11,208 nt of DNA, from the NCBI GenBank assembly GCA_023544495.1, contig JAMJFV010000056.1:1-11208 (forward strand). Reading direction: 5' to 3'. Positions 6,331-11,208 of this stretch are shown in pieces. Origin of the DNA: ANME-2 cluster archaeon. Lineage in GTDB: Archaea; Halobacteriota; Methanosarcinia; Methanosarcinales; Methanocomedenaceae. The notes under the pieces were generated by a model. The model was not told where the DNA came from. It saw nothing but the letters and a program-made list of their open reading frames with translations, and made no database searches. Position 1 is the first letter of the stretch. Each line of letters starts with the position of its first letter. The translations under genes were made by a program, and so were the position numbers.

Positions 6331-9300
6331 CTAAAGGTTAATGGCATTACTTGTAACATTACCCGTTATCGAACCTATCGGTTTTATGGTGAGGATAAAA
6401 TTCTGTTCTACTGTAGTATCTATGATAACCTCAAGCATAGCCGAACTATTTGGATAATATTCTGGATTCTTTGTGGCTGTAAGATAATATTCACCCGAGA
6501 CTAACCGCATTGAATAAAATCCAGAACCATCCGTTTCCGTAACATATCCTGTTGTTGAAACAATAGCACCTACAACCGGTGAACTGCCATTCGTTACGGT
6601 TCCATTTATGTAACCTTTGGGTAGTTCTATCGTTAACGGAGTTGAAAGCGTTGCAGAGACATCACCGTTCATTGGATAGTACTTTATCAGGCTGCTCTGT
6701 GCAATACCCCCTCCCATAGCTCTGACCTGGATCGTATAGTTCCCGAGCATACCCGATGTATCAATGGTAACATTGACAGTCTCACTGGTCCCATCAAAAT
6801 CTCCGTCATCAGCATTCATGGGTGTCCATGCTACAACCTCACCGGTACTGTTTTCAATACGATATTGGGCACCATCCACCAGATCATATGTTCCTCCCAC
6901 AGAAGCTGTAGCTGTAACTATAACCGCAGTACCCTTGGTAACAGTACTTAAGGAAAGCACTGGCGTAGTGATAGATGGATTTTGGAAATTATTATTTGCC
7001 CCATTTAATTTGTGGATCGTTCCAATTATCGTAATTTGACCAGCATGACAACCTCTACAATTAATCATCTCAAAATTAATAGTATGACTACCGCCTCCTG
7101 GTGCATAGAATGGCGCATCGTCCAGGTTGCTGCCGTAGTGGCAATCAACACAATCGGTAACGTTCGCATCTCCAGGATTGTGCCTATTTACATATGAGGT
7201 ATTGACCACTGAACCCCGGGGATTTTCCTGATGATACGTGCCATCTGCTATGTGGCAATCTATGCAGGTAGCTTTGCCGTGTTTTGGTGATGTGAATTTA
7301 ATACTGGAACTCTTAAGATGTGTGCTGGTGGAGAGGTGGCATTTTTCACAATAATGAGTATTGCTTGAATTTGCAGCACCCGGGACCATTTGGAATGGAG
7401 CAAAATGGCAGGTCTCACAATCCCCATCTTCCACATCTGAAGTACCATTTAATGTGGAATGTAAACCCAGATTAAGTGTCAGATTTGTGGTTGAGATCGC
7501 CTCGTGACAGGAAACGCATGATCCAGCTACTTCATGAGGATCACCGTGGCACTTAAGGCATTGACTTTGATTGAATTCTCTGAACTCAGGTTCAACTATT
7601 GGATGAAGTGGAGGTACTGTTGTATGGCAGTTCTGGCAACTCCTGATTATTATGTTATGCATGGCATTGTGGCACATTCTGCACTGAATATCAAATGTAC
7701 CATCATCATTTGTATCTACATGAGCAAAGCCAGGGTTCCAATCAGGTACCTCATGCTCTGTGTTCGCTCCTCCCAGAGCTGTTGAGTTATGGCAATCATT
7801 ACATTCAGGTATTCTCGGAAGTGATTTTTGTTCAATTGGGTACGTTGAATTTATTGTATAGTTGATTGGAGATTGGAATATTCCTGGCCATTGAAGGTCA
7901 TAACCATATACCGCAAGTATCCATTTACCTGAAAGAGGTGAGTTGTCAATGAAATATTCAGGTTTATTTGAAGTTGAGCCATTATAGTACGGGTAATCCC
8001 CTTCTTGGGGGTTCATAGGTTTGGTCCTGTTCCTTGGGTTGAAATTGGGTGGGTAGAGATAAAATCCGAGATTTGAGGTTCCCTCCCAGTTAAAAGTAAT
8101 GTTCAAAGGTTCTGATTGAGCTACGTTAATAGTATAATAATCCTGAAATTGTTGGATACCGGCATAACTTGGACTAAAGTTATTGACAGTATTCACTATT
8201 GTGTAATTGTCCCGATTGTAACCACCTGAAGGTTCCGGTAAAGTAAGTTCGTTATGACAATCAGTACATGCAAGATTAGTGTGAGTGCCACTGTTCAGTT
8301 GTATTTGTTCTGAGGTGTATTGAGGGAGTAATGCATTGTTTAATCCCCCTTGAATGAACGTGACCCCAGAAAATGTCTGTGAGTTCAGGCTTCTGTTGGT
8401 ATGACAATCTGTACATTCAATGCTAATATGAGCTGTATTTTGATGAGGATTCCCCGCATCGGTTTCTTTATGCACTATCTGGTTGATACCATGACAAAGG
8501 TAACAGGCTGAATCCATATCCACATATGTTTCATGTTGATTTCCACTACCATGACAATTTTCACATCCCCATGGAGTTACTTCGAAATTCAAGGTAGAAC
8601 TGGTATTTTTGCCATCTGCATTTGCAGTTATGATGACTGTATAATTGCCAGGGAAATATCCTGATTGAGTATCGTTTCCACGATAATAATCCAGATGACA
8701 CCCATCGCAAAGTTGTGAAGTCCCTATCTTATATGTTGTACCTCCATAGAAATTGAAGTTTCCACTATAAAAACCATCCAAATTCAAATCTTCAGATAGA
8801 GGAACCTGAATTGAATAATTTGTATAATATTCTCCATCATATATCCAGTACGTAACATTTGCCACTACCTGAGCACCTTTTATCGGATTAGTATTGTTAC
8901 CGCTATCGAGGAGAAGAGTATATATACCATTTCTCTGAGTTACTTTTTCTGAAGGGACGGTCAAGTTTCTGGAAGGGGTTTCTTCAAAAAATGTCCAGCC
9001 CCAACTTTTATCGTTAGCCTGGGAATTAGGCCCATATATGCCTTGTTGGAACCAGTTCTGTCCGACACTGGCAATAAGTGTGATATCTCCAATAACACTG
9101 GTCATTTCAATAGCATTTATAGGCTGAGAATCATCAACTATTTCAATCGTATTGATAGGTCCATCATTCTGTTGATGACCAGGATGACATTTTACACAGT
9201 CAAAATCTTCCGGATCATGTTCAGTATATGTGATAGCATAAGCTGGCGTAACATTAATGAAAATCAATGAACATAGCAAACAAAATATCACTACATTTTT

Positions 9301-9372
9301 TTGTATAATCATTGAACCAATAAATCTTTTAAAATTCTTTAATTCAATTTCTTTAGAATTGTCCAATCTCAT
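6331..9372 (-). CDS. Secreted 16-heme c-type cytochrome with Ig-like, PPC-like and CarboxypepD_reg-like domains
   Basis: The 1013-residue protein is predicted to be exported and to carry electrons at or beyond the cell surface. The N terminus has a charged stretch, a hydrophobic core at ~27-40 and a likely cleavage after AYA at 46; M21 is an alternative start giving a standard 26-residue signal. Sixteen CXXCH motifs begin at residues 59, 222, 270, 290, 320, 369, 524, 564, 579, 605, 619, 652, 675, 703, 741 and 772. Beta-rich modules lie between them: an Ig-like region at ~165-265 holding heme 2, a PPC/jelly-roll-like region at ~405-510 (SGKWILAVYGYD), an Ig-like module at ~800-895, and a carboxypeptidase-regulatory-like domain at ~917-995. 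The mature protein has about 29 NxS/T sequons. No C-terminal membrane helix or PGF-CTERM-type anchor is seen, and the chain stops a few residues into a possible next repeat (GSITGNV). It resembles ANME/Methanosarcinales multiheme cytochromes; its partners are unknown. A paralog lies upstream. Confidence 0.9.
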   Translation of the reverse strand: MRLDNSKEIELKNFKRFIGSMIIQKNVVIFCLLCSLIFINVTPAYAITYTEHDPEDFDCVKCHPGHQQNDGPINTIEIVDDSQPINAIEMTSVIGDITLIASVGQNWFQQGIYGPNSQANDKSWGWTFFEETPSRNLTVPSEKVTQRNGIYTLLLDSGNNTNPIKGAQVVANVTYWIYDGEYYTNYSIQVPLSEDLNLDGFYSGNFNFYGGTTYKIGTSQLCDGCHLDYYRGNDTQSGYFPGNYTVIITANADGKNTSSTLNFEVTPWGCENCHGSGNQHETYVDMDSACYLCHGINQIVHKETDAGNPHQNTAHISIECTDCHTNRSLNSQTFSGVTFIQGGLNNALLPQYTSEQIQLNSGTHTNLACTDCHNELTLPEPSGGYNRDNYTIVNTVNNFSPSYAGIQQFQDYYTINVAQSEPLNITFNWEGTSNLGFYLYPPNFNPRNRTKPMNPQEGDYPYYNGSTSNKPEYFIDNSPLSGKWILAVYGYDLQWPGIFQSPINYTINSTYPIEQKSLPRIPECNDCHNSTALGGANTEHEVPDWNPGFAHVDTNDDGTFDIQCRMCHNAMHNIIIRSCQNCHTTVPPLHPIVEPEFREFNQSQCLKCHGDPHEVAGSCVSCHEAISTTNLTLNLGLHSTLNGTSDVEDGDCETCHFAPFQMVPGAANSSNTHYCEKCHLSTSTHLKSSSIKFTSPKHGKATCIDCHIADGTYHQENPRGSVVNTSYVNRHNPGDANVTDCVDCHYGSNLDDAPFYAPGGGSHTINFEMINCRGCHAGQITIIGTIHKLNGANNNFQNPSITTPVLSLSTVTKGTAVIVTATASVGGTYDLVDGAQYRIENSTGEVVAWTPMNADDGDFDGTSETVNVTIDTSGMLGNYTIQVRAMGGGIAQSSLIKYYPMNGDVSATLSTPLTIELPKGYINGTVTNGSSPVVGAIVSTTGYVTETDGSGFYSMRLVSGEYYLTATKNPEYYPNSSAMLEVIIDTTVEQNFILTIKPIGSITGNVTSNAINL
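6710..6973 (-). repeat. 264-bp near-identical tract, copy 1 (inside the 16-heme gene)
   Basis: This tract aligns without gaps to 10239-10502 with 7 mismatches by eye (257/264). The first 197 bp (6710-6906) differ only at 6844 (G) versus 10373 (A). It encodes residues ~801-888, the Ig-like module after the last heme. Similarity drops sharply outside the tract, which points to recent duplication or gene conversion between the two cytochrome genes. Confidence 0.93.
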
Positions 9373-9442
9373 GCACCACTCAAATTTCCCTTATTCCTTC
9401 CAATCCAAGTTATTAAATTTACGAAATTTGTAGTAGTTATGT

Positions 9443-9451
9443 CATATAAAT
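9443..9451 (-). promoter_or_regulatory. TATA-box-like promoter of the 16-heme cytochrome gene
   Basis: On the minus strand this reads ATTTATATG, preceded by a purine-rich GGAAG that could act as the BRE. A start about 25 nt downstream would give a leader of roughly 45-50 nt before the ATG at 9372. A weaker AT-rich alternative (TAAATTTAA on the minus strand) lies near 9413-9422. GGTG just before the ATG is a possible but closely spaced ribosome site. Confidence 0.4.
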
Positions 9452-9499
9452 CTTCCGAAATATAGTGACCGTTACATTACATGTTGGTGCTTTCAAATT

Positions 9500-9562
9500 A
9501 ACCGCAGATGGACGCCGATGAACGCGGATAAGCTGCCTGAAAATCTGCATTTATCTGCGGTT
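9500..9562. repeat. Palindromic intergenic element with 10-bp CGCNGAT subrepeats
   Basis: AACCGCAGAT at 9500-9509 is perfectly inverted at 9553-9562 (ATCTGCGGTT), and the pairing continues imperfectly for ten more positions (16 of 20 paired). Inside the left arm three consecutive 10-bp units share CGCNGAT: 9503-9512, 9513-9522 and 9523-9532. This composition resembles an AACCGCAGAT-type intergenic repeat that I recall from many bacterial and archaeal genomes. It is GC-rich compared with its AT-rich surroundings, which suggests it is an inserted element. Confidence 0.7.
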
Positions 9563-9701
9563 TTATTATATTCACCAACACGAATTGAAACGGTCTCGAA
9601 ATATATATCACGTGTATAATAATGGTAATAATGAGATTGTTGGTTTCATTAACAGACAGATTGGTTTTTAGAAATAATATTTCATTGTTATAAAACCATT
9701 A

Positions 9702-9732
9702 TGTGTATATTTTTATTGCTTGATTATACACA
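9702..9732. other. AT-rich inverted repeat TGTGTATA / TATACACA
   Basis: TGTGTATA at 9702-9709 and TATACACA at 9725-9732 form a perfect 8-bp inverted repeat with a 15-nt spacer. The centre-to-centre spacing is 23 bp, about two helical turns, so a dimeric regulator site for the 16-heme gene is possible. A terminator or chance are alternatives, given the AT-rich context. Confidence 0.35.
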
Positions 9733-9874
9733 CAATTTCTTTAATCTTTAAAAATATTATAATAGATGATGTTAAGAAGACTCAATATCGTCTTTGTATC
9801 GTCACCTATTGTCAAGCGTTTATATTGTAGCAATGCAGCAAGTTATTCAAGTTTCCATTGAAATATTACCTTGT

Positions 9875-11208
9875 TTAATTTTTAACAGTACCCTGAATCG
9901 TTCCCAATGGTCTTGTAGTAATTGGAATATCCTGGATTGTCGTAGTTTCAACAGTAACCTCAACTCCTGTGACTAAATTATCATCGTATTCAGGCAACTT
10001 GCTCACACTTACATTATAAGTTCCTGCAAGCAATCTCAATGAATAATTTCCATTAGAGTCTGAAACAGAACTAACTCCTTTTGTTGAAACTAAAGCACCT
10101 GCTACTGGTAAACCACTGCTTGTTATGGTTCCATTTATATAACCTTTTGGTGATTCTACCGTAAGTGTTGTTGATAATACTCCTGATACATCACCGTTCA
10201 TTGGATAGTACCTGATCAGGTTGCTTTGCGCTATGCCGCCTCCCATAGCTCTGACCTGGATCGTATAGTTCCCGAGCATACCCGATGTATCAATGGTAAC
10301 ATTGACAGTCTCACTGGTCCCATCAAAATCTCCGTCATCAGCATTCATGGGTGTCCATGCTACAACCTCACCAGTACTGTTTTCAATACGATATTGGGCA
10401 CCATCCACCAGATCATATGTTCCTCCCACAGAAGCAGTGGTTGTAACTATAACCGCAGTACCGCTTGTAACAGTACTTAAGGAAAGCACTGGCGTAGTGA
10501 TAACCGGGTTCTGGGTACCAATGTCATCTCCGCTTAAATTGTGCATGGTTTCTGTCATGGTGTTGGTATCCGTACCTACATGACAGCCAGGTGATGAACA
10601 TGCTCCTATGCCACCACCATATATAGTGACATGGCTTCCAGCTCCCGGAGCATAGAAAGGTGCATCGTCCAGATTACTTGCATAGTGGCAATCGGCACAA
10701 TTGGTGACTGTTGTATCGCCTGGTACAAACCTGTTTACATACATGGTATTAGCAACTGCACCCTTTGGATTGTCTTGGTGATATGTACCGTCAGCAATAT
10801 GACAATCTACACAGCTTACTTCACCATGCTGTTTATCGGTAAATTGAATAGTAGATATGTTCGGACCTGTTCCGGTACCTGTATGGCAGTCAGCACAATA
10901 ATAAGTATTGCTGGAATTTGCTCCACCTGGAATCATGGGTACAGAAATTCCGCTCTTATTGTGGCAAGTATCACAATCACCATTATCTAAAACACTGGTA
11001 CCGCTCAGCGTGGAGTGAAGGCCGATATCTGGTGTTGATACTGAACCATGACATCCCAGACAAGTATCCGGTGTCGTGGCAGTATAGGTGCTGGTATTAT
11101 CCCAGGCAGTGTTGGGTACGGCATCGCTGGACGATACATTGACGCTGTTCGTTCCTGCAAGGGCGACGATGGTTCCTTCCCAGGTCGATCCGCTGACGTA
11201 GGAAAGGG
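9875..11208 (-). CDS. Multiheme c-type cytochrome paralog, 3' part (start beyond right edge)
   Basis: The minus-strand frame is open from the right edge to a TAA at 9875-9877, about 444 codons; the internal ATG at 10936 is not the start, since homologous heme-binding sequence continues upstream of it. Visible heme sites, in order, are CLGCH, CDTCH, CADCH, CVDCH, CADCH and a CX4CH (CSSPGCH at 10580-10600). The region aligns throughout with the C-terminal ~380 residues of the neighbouring 16-heme protein, including LGLHSTL/IGLHSTL, HIADGTYHQ and SNLDDAPFYAPG. After the hemes come the Ig-like module and one carboxypeptidase-regulatory-like domain, then the chain ends at GTIQGTVKN with no membrane anchor. 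About 12 NxS/T sequons are present. It is probably also a secreted electron carrier. Signal peptide, total heme count and promoter cannot be seen. Confidence 0.88.
   Translation of the reverse strand, partial: LSYVSGSTWEGTIVALAGTNSVNVSSSDAVPNTAWDNTSTYTATTPDTCLGCHGSVSTPDIGLHSTLSGTSVLDNGDCDTCHNKSGISVPMIPGGANSSNTYYCADCHTGTGTGPNISTIQFTDKQHGEVSCVDCHIADGTYHQDNPKGAVANTMYVNRFVPGDTTVTNCADCHYASNLDDAPFYAPGAGSHVTIYGGGIGACSSPGCHVGTDTNTMTETMHNLSGDDIGTQNPVITTPVLSLSTVTSGTAVIVTTTASVGGTYDLVDGAQYRIENSTGEVVAWTPMNADDGDFDGTSETVNVTIDTSGMLGNYTIQVRAMGGGIAQSNLIRYYPMNGDVSGVLSTTLTVESPKGYINGTITSSGLPVAGALVSTKGVSSVSDSNGNYSLRLLAGTYNVSVSKLPEYDDNLVTGVEVTVETTTIQDIPITTRPLGTIQGTVKN
10239..10502 (-). repeat. 264-bp near-identical tract, copy 2 (inside the partial cytochrome gene)
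   Basis: This is the counterpart of 6710-6973 at a constant offset of 3529 bp and in the same orientation. Six of the seven differences cluster at 10436-10467, where they change two residues of the Ig-like module (S/K and T/A). Being direct repeats in adjacent genes, the copies could recombine and delete the DNA between them, fusing the two cytochromes. Confidence 0.93.

Larger units (their letters stand above)
9373..9874. other. 502-bp intergenic region between the two cytochrome genes
   Basis: No convincing gene is seen on either strand. From left to right it holds the leader and probable TATA box of the 16-heme gene (9373-9451), the palindromic CGCNGAT element (9500-9562), an AT-rich stretch, an 8-bp inverted repeat (9702-9709 with 9725-9732), and the 3' untranslated region of the second cytochrome gene. 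A minus-strand T5 run (A run at about 9750-9754) could terminate that upstream cytochrome transcript. No tRNA, CRISPR or insertion sequence is seen. Confidence 0.7.

Noticed and set aside
9590..9800. Small gene in the AT-rich part of the cytochrome intergenic region
   Set aside because: Stop codons are frequent in all frames, and no ORF of useful length with a ribosome site is present.
6764..10583. Two plus-strand ORFs (6764-7039 and 10293-10583) that encode nearly the same peptide beginning MVTLTVSLVPSK
   Set aside because: They are antisense to the duplicated Ig-like module. Their similarity is a by-product of the near-identical DNA, and neither has promoter or ribosome-site support.
10934..10936. 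ATG at 10936 as the start of the second cytochrome
   Set aside because: The frame stays open to the window edge and upstream codons encode two further CXXCH motifs that align with the paralog, so this is an internal methionine.
6331..11208. CRISPR-like array, suggested by recurring similar segments in the cytochrome region
   Set aside because: The repeats are coding heme and beta-domain paralogy with no regular short repeat-spacer pattern. No array is present in the window.
1..11208. tRNA, rRNA, insertion sequence or transposase genes
   Set aside because: No cloverleaf, rRNA core sequence or transposase motif was seen on either strand.

Overview
The window looks like chromosomal DNA from an archaeon, most likely a member of the Methanosarcinales / ANME-2-type methane-cycling lineages. 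Three things point there. A stand-alone CofG gene indicates F420 biosynthesis. A three-gene cluster resembles archaeal S-layer/N-glycan machinery: a dolichol-phosphate-type glycosyltransferase fused to a flippase-like membrane region, a DUF2298 (Chlor_Arch_YYY) membrane protein, and a second flippase-like protein. Two very large secreted multiheme c-type cytochromes are built with Ig-like and carboxypeptidase-regulatory-like beta domains. Promoters look archaeal (TATA-like boxes, oligo-T stops). The exact genus cannot be read from the window.

Layout: 1-69 is the last 22 codons of a gene that enters from the left (TrkA-C-like tail). 98-1120 is cofG. 1207-6144 is a tight plus-strand operon of three membrane glycosylation genes, with gaps of 16 nt and then a 1-nt overlap. 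Its first gene has no ATG/GTG/TTG start in frame and needs either an AUU start or a one-base frameshift correction. 6145-6330 is a convergent intergenic gap with a strong imperfect hairpin and T tracts. 6331-9372 (minus) encodes a complete 1013-residue, 16-heme secreted cytochrome. 9373-9874 is a 502-bp AT-rich intergenic region with a probable promoter, a palindromic element made of 10-bp subrepeats, and a second inverted repeat. 9875-11208 (minus) is the 3' part of a paralogous multiheme cytochrome whose start lies beyond the right edge.

How the parts may work together: the plus-strand operon probably assembles or transfers lipid-linked sugars at the membrane. The cytochromes are predicted to be exported, carry about 29 and 12 N-glycosylation sequons, and probably conduct electrons through or outside the S-layer. 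The functional link between them is inference from adjacency and sequon density. The points most worth a second look are the beta-sandwich/heme mosaic of the cytochromes, with one heme motif inserted inside an Ig-like domain; a CX4CH heme site in one paralog where the other has CXXCH; a 264-bp nearly identical tract shared by the two cytochrome genes, which suggests gene conversion; and the two different palindromic intergenic elements that bracket the 16-heme gene.
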